A stretch of DNA of 20,235 nt from an uncultured delta proteobacterium (GTDB lineage: Bacteria > Myxococcota_A > Polyangia > Polyangiales > Polyangiaceae), in the NCBI GenBank assembly GCA_903858055.1, contig CAIOHM010000179.1:1-20235 (forward strand). The letters are read 5' to 3'. A model generated the notes under the pieces. That model was given only the letters and a program-made list of their open reading frames with translations. It was not told where the DNA came from and searched no databases. The translations under genes were made by a program, and so were the position numbers. This document shows positions 1 through 7,926 of the stretch, in pieces. Numbering within the stretch: position 1 is the first letter of the stretch; every line of letters begins with the position of its first letter.

Positions 1-235
1 ACACCGCGCAGTCTTCTTGCACCGAGCGGCGCATCAGCTCGAAGGCGGTGCGCTCTTGGCGACCCACGTAGGCCGGGAACATCTGGTTGATGATGTCGAT
101 CGGCTTCTCTTTGCCCGTGATGCCGGTCGGGTGCACGAGGCGAGCCTTCTCGAAGTCCGCGCGGGGCCCCGCGGGAGCCTTCTTGGCGGGGGCGGCAACC
201 TTCTTCTTCGACGACGGGCGATGGGGCGTGGCCAT
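1..235 (-). CDS. Deoxyhypusine synthase-like protein, N-terminal part only
   Basis: The gene begins with ATG at 235 on the minus strand and runs off the window start, so only the first 78 residues are visible. A Lys/Ala/Pro-rich stretch (about residues 9-24) precedes a folded segment with HPTGITGKEKPIDIINQ and RQERTAFELMRRSVQEDCAV. From memory this resembles the start of bacterial deoxyhypusine synthase-like proteins, in which a 'RSVQEDCAVFLTLSGA'-type segment opens the NAD-binding core. That family transfers or rearranges the aminobutyl group of spermidine; many bacterial members act on polyamines (homospermidine-type chemistry) rather than on eIF5A. The catalytic lysine lies outside the window, so activity cannot be judged. 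It lies 73 bp downstream of the Nudix gene on the same strand and may share its transcript. Assignment to the family is tentative. Confidence 0.55.
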   Translation of the reverse strand, partial: MATPHRPSSKKKVAAPAKKAPAGPRADFEKARLVHPTGITGKEKPIDIINQMFPAYVGRQERTAFELMRRSVQEDCAV

Positions 236-308
236 GCGTCGCCTTGTCGCGAAGGTCACGGGCGTCGTCAAGCGATCGTTGCGCGCGCGACGGGGAAAGC
301 GCGAACCG

Positions 309-869
309 TCACGGCGCGAGCGAAAAAGCGGAGTGCGCCAACGTTGCGCATTGACGCGCCATCTTCGCGGTGGCGCCCCAGACCCAGTGGTCGTCGACGA
401 CGTAACCGAAGGGCGTCGACCACGCGGGGCGCGCGAGGAAGCGCCCGAGCGGCGCGAGGAACACGGCGTCCACCTCGGCGCGGTTCGGCACAGGCTGCCA
501 CGTCGCGGCCACCGAAGCGACGATGGGCGTCACGCCGAAGCCCGTGAACGTGAGGAGCTCATCCATCGTGCCGAGCACCTCGGCGCCCTCGAGGCCCACC
601 TCTTCGCGCGCCTCGCGCAGGGCCGTCGCGACGAGATCCGCGTCGTCGTCGTCCCGCTTTCCGCCCGGGAAGGCCACCTCACCGCGGTGCTTGCGCAGCT
701 GCGACGAGCGCTTCAAGAGCCAGAGAAAGAGCTCGCCGTCGTGCTCGACGATTGGTACGAGAACCGCCGCCGTGGCGCGCTGCGGGGCCGCGCGGAGCTG
801 CACGCGAGGACGCACGCGCAGCGAGTCCCGAAGCGCCGCGCGCCAGTCGAGGTCTCCACCGACGTGCAC
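309..869 (-). CDS. Nudix hydrolase, CoA-pyrophosphatase (NudL) type
   Basis: The 186-residue product has the two signatures of the CoA-diphosphatase subgroup of Nudix enzymes. The UPF0035-type motif LLKRSSQLRKHRGEVAFPGG (about 51-70) runs into the Nudix box GGKRDDDD...TALREAREEVGL (about 69-93), whose E86, E89 and E90 should bind Mg2+. The box is slightly longer than the canonical GX5EX7REUXEEXGU, as is usual for this subgroup. Members hydrolyse CoA or acyl-CoA to 3',5'-ADP and phosphopantetheine in the cytoplasm. I chose the GTG at 869 because it falls 5 bp after the stop of the upstream hydrolase gene and gives a normal family length. A longer reading of the frame would overlap that gene by hundreds of bases. 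The short spacing implies co-transcription with the metallo-beta-lactamase gene. Substrate is inferred from the motif only. Confidence 0.85.
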   Translation of the reverse strand: MHVGGDLDWRAALRDSLRVRPRVQLRAAPQRATAAVLVPIVEHDGELFLWLLKRSSQLRKHRGEVAFPGGKRDDDDADLVATALREAREEVGLEGAEVLGTMDELLTFTGFGVTPIVASVAATWQPVPNRAEVDAVFLAPLGRFLARPAWSTPFGYVVDDHWVWGATAKMARQCATLAHSAFSLAP

Positions 870-874
870 GGGCG

Positions 875-1528
875 CTAGGCTCTCACGAACGCGTTGCTGC
901 GCCGCTCGACGCCGATGCTGGTCATGGGCCCATGCCCCGGCACGACGATGGCGTCTTCGGGCAGCGCATAGAGCTTCTTCTTCACCGAGGTGACGAGGGC
1001 GCTCTGGTCGCCGCCCCAGAGGTCCGTGCGCCCCACGCTGCCCTGGAAGAGCGTGTCGCCCGCGAAGACGATGGGCTCCCCTTTGGGACCGCCGGAGGGC
1101 AGGAAAAATGCGGTCGAACCGGGCGTATGACCGGGGACGTGGAGCACGTCGAGCTCGAGACCGCCGCAGGCGACGGGCACACCTTCCACGAGCGAGCCCT
1201 CGAGGTCCGCCTTCACGGGGGCGCCCATGCCGAACATGGCCGCCTGCACCGGGAGCAGGTCGTAGAGGAAACGATCGGCCTCGTGGATGGCGCACGGACA
1301 ACCGTGTGCAGTCTGCAACTCGGGCGTGGCCCCCACGTGGTCGAAGTGCGTGTGCGTGTGAATCACGCGCACGAGCTTGCAGCCAAGGGCCTTCAAGCGC
1401 TCGTTGATGTGCTCCGCGTCGCCACCGGGGTCGATGACGATCGCGGTCTTGGTCTCGAGGTCGGCCACGATCGAGCACAGGCACCCGAGGGGGCCCGCCT
1501 CGAAGCACTCCACGTGGGTGTTCGCCAT
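875..1528 (-). CDS. Metallo-beta-lactamase-fold hydrolase, glyoxalase II-like
   Basis: The 217-residue protein carries the complete binuclear metal site of the MBL fold: HTHFDH (H59, H61, D63, H64), H134 in the HTPGS segment, D158 in the AGDTLF segment, and H199 in PGHGP. The segment GSVGRTDLWGGD (about 163-174) is typical of short glyoxalase II-like thioesterases (YcbL/GloB-type). These usually hydrolyse S-lactoylglutathione or related thioesters; some relatives are persulfide dioxygenases. There is no long C-terminal substrate-binding domain as in classical GloB, so the substrate is uncertain. The ATG at 1528 is 21 bp downstream of glyA and the stop is 5 bp before the Nudix gene, so the three genes probably form one transcript. 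Cytoplasmic: no signal peptide is seen. Confidence 0.85.
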   Translation of the reverse strand: MANTHVECFEAGPLGCLCSIVADLETKTAIVIDPGGDAEHINERLKALGCKLVRVIHTHTHFDHVGATPELQTAHGCPCAIHEADRFLYDLLPVQAAMFGMGAPVKADLEGSLVEGVPVACGGLELDVLHVPGHTPGSTAFFLPSGGPKGEPIVFAGDTLFQGSVGRTDLWGGDQSALVTSVKKKLYALPEDAIVVPGHGPMTSIGVERRSNAFVRA

Positions 1529-1549
1529 GCGCCTAGCCTAAGTCGCCGC

Positions 1550-2806
1550 TCAGACGGCGATACCGGGCGCCGGGAACTTCTTGCAGAGCTCGGCGACTTC
1601 GTTGCGCACGCGCGCCTGCACCGCTTCGTCCGTCGGGGCGACGAGGACCTGATCGATCCAGCGCGCGACCTGGAGCATTTCCTCGCGACCGAAGCCGCGG
1701 CTCGTGAGCGCGGGGGTGCCGAGGCGGATGCCGGAGGGGTCGAAGGGCTTGCGCGGGTCGAAGGGCACGGTGTTGTAGTTTCCAACGATGCCCGCCTTGT
1801 CGAGGGCCTTCGCGCCCACCTTGCCCGTCACGTTCTTCGGCGTGAGGTCGACGAGGACGAGGTGGTTGTCCGTGCCGCCGGTGACGATCGCGTAGCCGAG
1901 CTCGGCGAGCGTGCTCGCGAGCACCTTCGCGTTCTCGACGACCTGCTTGGCGTAGGCCTTGAACTCCGGCGTGCTCGCCTCGAGGGCCGCGACCGCGATG
2001 CCCGCGGTGTTCGCGTTGTGCGGGCCGCCCTGAAGGCCCGGGAAGACCGCCTTGTCGATGGCGGCCGCGTGCTGCTGCTTGCACATGATCATGCCGCCAC
2101 GCGGACCGCGGAAGGTCTTGTGCGTGGTGGAGGTGACGATGTCGGCGATGCCCACCGGCGACGCGTGCTCACCGGCGACGACGAGGCCGGAGATGTGGCT
2201 GATGTCGGCGGCGAGGATCGCGCCAACTTCGTCCGCGATCTCGCGGAACGCGTTCCAGTCGACGGCGCGCGGGTAGGCCGTCGTGCCCGCCCAGATGAGC
2301 TTCGGCTTGTGCTCTTTGGCGAGCGAGCGGACCTCGTCCATGTCGATGCGGTGGTCGGAGCGGCGCACGCCGTAGGGGATCGACTTGAAGAACTTGCCGG
2401 TGATCGAGACGCCGTGGCCGTGCGTGAGGTGCCCGCCCGCGCTCAGCGCGAGGCCCATGATGGGATCGCCGGGGTTGCAGAATGCATAGTACACGGCGAG
2501 GTTCGCGGGGCTGCCCGAGTAGGGCTGCACGTTCACGTGCTCGGCGCCGAAGAGCGCCTTCACGCGGCTGATGGCGAGCTCCTCGACCTCGTCGATGATC
2601 TCCTGGCCCTCGTAGTAGCGCTTGCGCGCATAGCCCTCGGAGTACTTGTTCGCGAGCACCGAGCCCGCCGCCTCTTGCACCGCACGCGAGGCGTAGTTCT
2701 CGCTGGGGATCATGCGAAGCGTGGAGGCTTCGAGATCGTTCTCGCGACGAATCATCGCGGCAAGGGAGGGATCGCGTTCGGAGAGGGGGAGATCGGCGAG
2801 CACCAT
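1550..2806 (-). CDS. glyA: Serine hydroxymethyltransferase
   Basis: This 418-residue protein is full length for bacterial SHMT. It interconverts serine plus tetrahydrofolate with glycine plus 5,10-methylene-THF and feeds one-carbon metabolism. Visible landmarks are the N-terminal IPSENYAS segment (33-40), the NKYSEGYARKRYYEGQ substrate/PLP region (53-68), D201 and H204 flanking the PLP ring (DISH), and the Schiff-base lysine K230 in STTHKTFRGPRGG. The longer open frame upstream is not needed: ATG at 2806 gives the standard MVLADLPLSERDP start. It heads a minus-strand group with the MBL hydrolase and Nudix genes. It is divergent from the membrane-protein gene at 3019, leaving a 212-bp intergenic region (2807-3018). 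I saw no convincing promoter or riboswitch in that region. Confidence 0.97.
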   Translation of the reverse strand: MVLADLPLSERDPSLAAMIRRENDLEASTLRMIPSENYASRAVQEAAGSVLANKYSEGYARKRYYEGQEIIDEVEELAISRVKALFGAEHVNVQPYSGSPANLAVYYAFCNPGDPIMGLALSAGGHLTHGHGVSITGKFFKSIPYGVRRSDHRIDMDEVRSLAKEHKPKLIWAGTTAYPRAVDWNAFREIADEVGAILAADISHISGLVVAGEHASPVGIADIVTSTTHKTFRGPRGGMIMCKQQHAAAIDKAVFPGLQGGPHNANTAGIAVAALEASTPEFKAYAKQVVENAKVLASTLAELGYAIVTGGTDNHLVLVDLTPKNVTGKVGAKALDKAGIVGNYNTVPFDPRKPFDPSGIRLGTPALTSRGFGREEMLQVARWIDQVLVAPTDEAVQARVRNEVAELCKKFPAPGIAV

Positions 2807-3018
2807 GGGGCCCCGAGTAGCCCCCAGGCAGACGGCGTGCAAGCCTTGGCCGCGAACCCCACGGCCCGGGGCGGAGGCGGCAGAGCCGCGCTGCAACGAA
2901 GCCCAGGCGGAAGGGAGCGCCCTCGCCGCGGCAGGACCGACGTCTTCACCGCCGCTCCCCCTCCGCGCCCTCCGGGGCGAGCGTTCGCCCGCGCCCTCCT
3001 CCCCCGTCTCGTGCGTCA

Positions 3019-6000
3019 GTGGTAGGACCCCGCGCCGTGCCCTCCGCCCCTCCCGCGCCCGCCTCGCGCCGCCCCTTCGCGTTCCTGGGGCTCCTCGCGA
3101 TCGCGCAGCTCGTGGTGGCACGCCGGGGCCTCGTCGCCGCCCCGCTCGCGGACATCGACTCCGTGTGCCACGTGGCGTACGTCGAGTACTTCGTGCAGCG
3201 CTTCTGGCCCGAGGCGCACGCGCTCGTGGGGTACACGCCGGACTACAACCTCGGCGCGCCCTTCTTGCTCTTCAATGTGCCGCCTGGCGTCACGTGGCTC
3301 GGCGCGCTGCTCGTGCTCGCAGGTTTTTCGGCCGCGAACGCGATCAAGGCCCTGCTCTACGTGGGGTGGCTCGCGGTGCCCGCGCTCGGGTTCTTCTTGG
3401 CGGAGGCGCTCGCGGAGGAGAACGAGCCCCGCGTGCTCTCTCCGGGCGCGCGCACCCTCGTGCCGTACGCAGCGGCGCTCGCGCTCGCGCTCTTCTCGGG
3501 CGACCTCTTTGGCCTCGAGTTCTTCTTGCACGGCGGCATGGTCAACGCGTGCCTCGGCCTGCCGCTCATGCTTGGCGGGCTCCTCGCGTTCGTGCGGGCG
3601 GCGAGGTCACCGGGCCGCCTTCACGTGGTGCCGCTCCTCACGGGAGCCGCGGTCTTCGCGGCGACGGTGCTGACGCACGTTCTGTCTGCGTATTTCCTTG
3701 CGATCGGCGTTGGCTGCCTCGTCTTCGGCGCGCGCGCTCGCGGTCTTGGGACCCGCGCGCTCGCGGCGGCCGTGATCGTGATCGTCGGGGCGGCGCTGAC
3801 GGCGTGGTGGGCGCTCCCGAGCGCGCTCTTCGCGCCCGACCACGAGAGCTCGTACAATTGGATCCGCGGCCCGCGGGACACGGTCTTCGCGTTCTTCGAC
3901 GGCTCGGCGATGAGCTCGGTCTTCGACGCGTTCGCGGAGCGCTACCGCCGTCTGTCGAACGTGGGCCTCGTGGCGGTCGTGCCCGGCGTCGTCGGCGTCG
4001 TGGAGAGCGTGAGGCTGCGGGCGACGGGCTTCCGCGCGATCGCGCTCTTCTGGCTCGTTTGCCTGGGTGTGGCGATGGGTCCGCACCCGAGCTTCGGCCT
4101 CGCGTGGCTGCCGGGCTACGAGCGTCTGCTCTGGTACCGCTTCCTCACGCCGGCCATCGCCGCTTGGCTCCTCGTCGCGGCGTTCGGTGTCGCGCGGCTC
4201 GTGACGATCGCGCAGGCACGCGGGGCGATGGCGTCGCGCTTCGCGGTGGGTGCGTCGGGTCTCGGGGCGGCGCTCGTCTTCGCGACGCTCCTCGAGGCGG
4301 GATCGAAGATCGAGACGACCGACGCCTACGCCGAGTTCGAGGAGGACTACGCGGCGGTGACCGCCTGGCTCCGTGAGCACGGCGACACGAACGCCCGCGT
4401 TTTCGGCGAGTTTCTCGCGTTCCCCGAAGATCCCGTGCCGAGCGTCAACACGCTTCGTCAGCGGCTCCCCGTCGACAGCGGGGTGCCCGAGGTCGCCGGT
4501 TGGGTCTACGAGAACAGCCTCGCGAGCGCACGCCTCGTCGAGCGCGGTCTCCTCTGGTGGGGCGCGCCGCTCTACACGGACGAGCGCGAGCACTTGAACC
4601 TCGGCTACGTGGTCGCCAACTCCGCGACGACGATCCGCGCCTTCGAGCACGACACGCGCTGGGAGGCCGTGGTCCGCCGACCGAACCTCGTCCTCTTCGC
4701 GTCGCGCGACCGCGCACCAGGTCTCTTTGGCGCGGACGAACGCAGGGTTTCCGTGGAGCACGCGCACCGCTTGGGCCTCGGCGGCTACCGCTACGCGCTC
4801 GAGGTCGACGGCGGCGCCGCACGGGAGCTGCTGGCGCGCATCTCGTGGAGCCCCGCGTGGCACGCCACGGTGAACGGAGCGAACGTCGCACCACGCGTGC
4901 GTGACGACGGCTTCTTCACGGTCGCGCTCCCCGAGGGACCGGCGCGCGTGGAGCTCACCTGGACCGTGGAGGCGCCGCTGCGCCGCGGGCTCCTCGTGAC
5001 CGACAGCGCCGTGCTTCTGCTCGCCACCGTGGCCCTCGCGCTCGCACGCACGCGCGGTCCGCATCGAACGGAATTGCCCATTTTTCCATGGCTCGAGCGC
5101 CTCTCCGGCGCGGCTGCGGCGCTCGTGACCGTGGCGCTCGTGATCGCGGGTCAGCGGCACCGCGTGGGCGAGGTGCACTTCGGTCCTGCCCAGGGCGTCG
5201 TCGCCACGCGCACGGGCCGCGAGCTCGCCCTCGGTACGGCCCAGGAGCTCGAAGACGGCGCGCTCATCGAAGCCGTCCCCGGAGCGTTTGCGTCGGCCAC
5301 GCGCGTGGGCCTCACGCCGGCGCGCGCGATCGACCCGGCCGCGCACCATCACCTCGTCGTGCACGTGAGCCGCGGCGGAAAGCTGCGCCTCGAGACCGCG
5401 CCCGCCGGTCGCTTCACGGTGGAGGCCGTCGACACGATCGCCAGCTCGTTTCCATGTCGTTTCGAGGTCACGAGCGGCGAGCCGTTCGCGCTCCCCTCGC
5501 CTTGCGCCACGGCGGATCGCAGCCCGGGGCCTGGTGAGGTCTTCGCGCTGCGCCTCGCGGGAACGTCGGCGCTCGCCCGCGTGAAGGTCGAAGACGCGAT
5601 CACGGTGGTTCAAGCGGAGTCGTTCTTCAACGTACACGACGACGGGCAGCACGACGCGCTCCCGTGGCCTGGGCTCCGCGGCGACCCGATGAACGGCATG
5701 CTCCAAGCGGCCTCCGCGAGCTTCGGTGAGCCCGTGCGCACCGCGTGGCGCTCGCACGCGCCTGAGGGCCGCTACCGAGCCTATTTGCTGACGAATCGAG
5801 TCCCGGTGCCGGCGGCACGCTACCGCGCGGACTTCGTGCTCACGGCGAACGGGCTCCACGTGGGTCGCGCCGACGTCGCCGACGAACGCTTGCGCGACGA
5901 CACCTCCGAGTGGAACGTGCACCCCGGCTGGCTCGCGATGGGTGCGGTCGACCTTCGCCCCGGGGACCTCCTCGCGATCACGTGGGAGCGACGCCCCGGC

Positions 6001-6069
6001 AGCCTCGGCGGCTTCGGCGCGTGGGACGCGCTCGCGCTCGAGCGGGTCGACGACGCCGCTAAGCCGTGA
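3019..6069 (+). CDS. Large multi-pass membrane protein, GT-C/YfhO-like
   Basis: The product has 1016 residues. After a short Pro/Ala-rich start there is a first membrane helix (about 20-42), then a predicted extracytoplasmic loop with DID (D45, D47) and conserved-looking aromatic/Pro segments (YNLGAPFLLFNVPPG). About ten further hydrophobic helices follow to about residue 425. This layout resembles GT-C-fold polyprenyl-sugar glycosyltransferases and the '6-pyruvoyl-tetrahydropterin synthase-related membrane protein' family. Next comes a soluble region (about 430-650) with an ISWSPAWHATVNG...DGFFTVALPEGPARVELTW pattern like the YfhO C-terminal beta domain, then two more helices (about 660-720) and a final roughly 300-residue soluble domain I do not recognise. 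The start is GTG; GTG at 3037 is an equally possible start. It stands alone between glyA (divergent) and the papain-like gene. Catalytic role and acceptor are unknown. Confidence 0.75.
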   Translation: MVGPRAVPSAPPAPASRRPFAFLGLLAIAQLVVARRGLVAAPLADIDSVCHVAYVEYFVQRFWPEAHALVGYTPDYNLGAPFLLFNVPPGVTWLGALLVLAGFSAANAIKALLYVGWLAVPALGFFLAEALAEENEPRVLSPGARTLVPYAAALALALFSGDLFGLEFFLHGGMVNACLGLPLMLGGLLAFVRAARSPGRLHVVPLLTGAAVFAATVLTHVLSAYFLAIGVGCLVFGARARGLGTRALAAAVIVIVGAALTAWWALPSALFAPDHESSYNWIRGPRDTVFAFFDGSAMSSVFDAFAERYRRLSNVGLVAVVPGVVGVVESVRLRATGFRAIALFWLVCLGVAMGPHPSFGLAWLPGYERLLWYRFLTPAIAAWLLVAAFGVARLVTIAQARGAMASRFAVGASGLGAALVFATLLEAGSKIETTDAYAEFEEDYAAVTAWLREHGDTNARVFGEFLAFPEDPVPSVNTLRQRLPVDSGVPEVAGWVYENSLASARLVERGLLWWGAPLYTDEREHLNLGYVVANSATTIRAFEHDTRWEAVVRRPNLVLFASRDRAPGLFGADERRVSVEHAHRLGLGGYRYALEVDGGAARELLARISWSPAWHATVNGANVAPRVRDDGFFTVALPEGPARVELTWTVEAPLRRGLLVTDSAVLLLATVALALARTRGPHRTELPIFPWLERLSGAAAALVTVALVIAGQRHRVGEVHFGPAQGVVATRTGRELALGTAQELEDGALIEAVPGAFASATRVGLTPARAIDPAAHHHLVVHVSRGGKLRLETAPAGRFTVEAVDTIASSFPCRFEVTSGEPFALPSPCATADRSPGPGEVFALRLAGTSALARVKVEDAITVVQAESFFNVHDDGQHDALPWPGLRGDPMNGMLQAASASFGEPVRTAWRSHAPEGRYRAYLLTNRVPVPAARYRADFVLTANGLHVGRADVADERLRDDTSEWNVHPGWLAMGAVDLRPGDLLAITWERRPGSLGGFGAWDALALERVDDAAKP

Positions 6070-6183
6070 GCCCGAGCCGCGCGAGGAGCACCGTGCGGCG
6101 CGAGCGAGAGTCGCGCACTGTGGCGCACATGTGGCCACGGGAACCCTTTGGCTTTCGTCGCGGTTCGTTTATCGGAGGTGTAA

Positions 6184-6198
6184 CGGTCGGCGCGACCG
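6184..6198. promoter_or_regulatory. Perfect inverted repeat upstream of the papain-like gene
   Basis: CGGTCG-GCG-CGACCG is a perfect 6-bp dyad with a 3-nt centre, 25 bp upstream of the ATG at 6224. It could be an operator or a 5' UTR hairpin. In DNA this rich in G+C a 6-bp dyad can arise by chance, so function is unproven. Confidence 0.25.
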
Positions 6199-6223
6199 GC
6201 CTGTTCCGTCGGGGGGATGTTCG

Positions 6224-7279
6224 ATGCATATCGAGAGCGGCGACGTGGTCTTCATCAAGCGACGGGTCCGCTGGGTCAACGACCCTGGGAATCCCGACCT
6301 CGTTTGCGCGCCGGGAGAGGACTTCACGTACGGCCACGTGGAAGTCGGAGACGTCACCGACTCCGACCGAAGGGGCCGTGACGGCCAACCGATGGTAACC
6401 CGCTACCTCGACTTTTCCGGCTTCACTGCGAAGGGCCTCGAGACCGCCGGCGCGCGCGTCTACCGAAGCAGGCAGAGCGCCGCGGATCGGCAGCGTGTCG
6501 CGCAATGCGCGGCCGCTCTTTGTGTCACGAACGCCGATTACGGCGAGTACCGCGCGGTGACGTCGGTCTTGCGAACCCACTGGTACGCCACGTCGAGCCG
6601 GCACCGCGGCCTCGTTCGCAAGTACTGGCCGCGCCTCGTGCAGTACGCGAACGACGAAAGGCAGGACCCCATTGCGAAGAAGGTCTTTTGCTCCGAGCTC
6701 GTCGTCGCCTCGTGCCAGCTCGGCGCGATGATCGCCGTCACGCCGGGTTGGGATGACCCGAACGACGACACCGACGCTCGCTTCACCGCCGCACAGAAGC
6801 ATCCGCTGTGGCTCGAGACTCGCGCCAAGGCCACCACCCCGCACGATCTCGAACAGCTCCTCCGAAAGTCCGCGGACTGGCAGTACCTCGGGGAGTTCAA
6901 GCATGACGCGTTCGGCACGCACGAGACGGCGGCACGGCTCCGGAGCGTGATCCTTCGTGCCGTTGCACACTACAACGATCGCTTCACGCTCGGCGGCATC
7001 TTCAAGAGCACGAGCAACGAGACGAGCTCCACGCTCCCCGCGCTCGTCGCCATCGCGAACGACCAGAGCGCGGGCGCGGGGATGCTTCTCCATGCGATCG
7101 TGAAGGCGCTCGGCGTCTTCCCGAAGATGAACAGCCGAATGACGCCTCACGCGTCGTCGCCCCAGGTGATGCCCCTCGCGAAGAACTCCCGCCTCTATCG
7201 ATGCTTGCTGCTGGCGGCCGCGCAGGGGTGCGAGGCGCAGCTCGAGCTCGACCCGAACGAAGTCGAGCGCGTACGCTAG
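6224..7279 (+). CDS. Permuted papain-fold (YiiX/NlpC-P60-like) cysteine hydrolase
   Basis: The ATG at 6224 follows a G-rich ribosome-binding stretch (6211-6217, GGGGGGA) and gives 351 residues. The protein opens with SGDVVFIKRR, then YGHVEVGDV with a candidate catalytic H38, and much later KVFCSELVVAS with a candidate catalytic C156. His before Cys, with 'GDvv...GHvev...CSElv', is the arrangement of circularly permuted papain-like hydrolases (YiiX/DUF830-type, lecithin:retinol acyltransferase-like NlpC/P60 relatives). These cleave amide or ester bonds in peptidoglycan, lipids or protein conjugates. The roughly 190 residues after the Cys motif are not familiar to me. No signal peptide is seen, so the protein appears cytoplasmic. 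The stop overlaps the stop of the opposite kinase-like gene (shared CTAG at 7276-7279). No functional partner is evident in the neighbours. Confidence 0.65.
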   Translation: MHIESGDVVFIKRRVRWVNDPGNPDLVCAPGEDFTYGHVEVGDVTDSDRRGRDGQPMVTRYLDFSGFTAKGLETAGARVYRSRQSAADRQRVAQCAAALCVTNADYGEYRAVTSVLRTHWYATSSRHRGLVRKYWPRLVQYANDERQDPIAKKVFCSELVVASCQLGAMIAVTPGWDDPNDDTDARFTAAQKHPLWLETRAKATTPHDLEQLLRKSADWQYLGEFKHDAFGTHETAARLRSVILRAVAHYNDRFTLGGIFKSTSNETSSTLPALVAIANDQSAGAGMLLHAIVKALGVFPKMNSRMTPHASSPQVMPLAKNSRLYRCLLLAAAQGCEAQLELDPNEVERVR

Positions 7280-7926
7280 CGCGGGTTGGCGTTCAGCCCG
7301 AGCCGCGCGAGGAGCTCGGGAGCCTGGACGCCGCGAAGCTCGGGACCCTCGATGATTTCCTGGGCAATCGAACGGTAGAGGCTGTCGCGCGTCGCGAGGA
7401 GCTCGGGGTAGAGACGATCAATCGCCTCGCGCGGCGTCTCCTCGCCCACGCGGCGGAAGAGTCCGCCCCAGCACACGGGCTTCGGGTCGCGGAGGTACTG
7501 CTCGCGCATCCGCGCACGATCGCTCTCGGGCGTGTGGAAGTAGATGACGCGGCCTCTCTCCTCGAGGCGCGCCTGCAGCGGCGCCGAGAGGTAGACGACG
7601 CTCCCCGTGGTGTCGATCACCGTGGGCACGGTCGACGCGAGCGCTTCGTCGAGGCAGGCGGCAGTGACACGCTCTTCGAGCGCGAGGTACTCGGCCTCCC
7701 GCGTGGCAAAACCCTCGGTCCACGGCATGTCCATCCAGCGGCCGAGCGCGTACACGGGCAGCTCGCCCGGCTCGGGCTTGACGAGGCTCGCAAGCTCGCC
7801 GGCGATCCGCGTGTCGACGTCGAAGGTGCGAAAGCCGACGCGCCCCAAGATGCGCGCGAGGTGGCTCTTGCCGACGCCGCTCATGCCGACGAAGACCAAC
7901 GGGCGGTGCGCGGGTGACGAGCTCAT
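7276..7926 (-). CDS. Shikimate-kinase-like P-loop kinase
   Basis: The 216-residue protein has a Walker A motif GMSGVGKS (14-21) followed by FDVDT (D36, D38), the layout of shikimate/gluconate-kinase-type small-molecule kinases. GFATREAEYLALE (72-84, R76) resembles the substrate-arginine 'FRxxE' segment of AroK, and a basic lid region (about 137-160) and YPELLATRDSLYRSIAQ (173-189) match the AroK C-terminal layout. However, the glycine triplet that binds shikimate is replaced by IDTTGSVV (104-111), so it is probably not AroK itself and its substrate is unknown. The ATG overlaps the alkD-like stop (ATGA, 7923-7926), which implies translational coupling to that gene. The stop codon shares CTAG with the convergent papain-like gene. 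Confidence 0.75.
   Translation of the reverse strand: MSSSPAHRPLVFVGMSGVGKSHLARILGRVGFRTFDVDTRIAGELASLVKPEPGELPVYALGRWMDMPWTEGFATREAEYLALEERVTAACLDEALASTVPTVIDTTGSVVYLSAPLQARLEERGRVIYFHTPESDRARMREQYLRDPKPVCWGGLFRRVGEETPREAIDRLYPELLATRDSLYRSIAQEIIEGPELRGVQAPELLARLGLNANPR

Noticed and set aside
2807..3018. Possible riboswitch upstream of glyA
   Set aside because: I could not find a conserved glycine or tetrahydrofolate aptamer pattern; the stretch is simply GC-rich spacer.
752..3025. A 757-codon open frame on the plus strand opposite glyA and the MBL hydrolase gene
   Set aside because: It is antisense to two well-supported genes and has the Arg/Asp/Glu/Val/His-rich composition of a GC-rich shadow frame, with no recognisable domain.
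3607..6138. An 843-codon minus-strand open frame opposite the large membrane protein gene
   Set aside because: It is composed largely of Arg/Glu/Ala/His with no domain, while the plus strand encodes clear membrane helices and beta-domain motifs.
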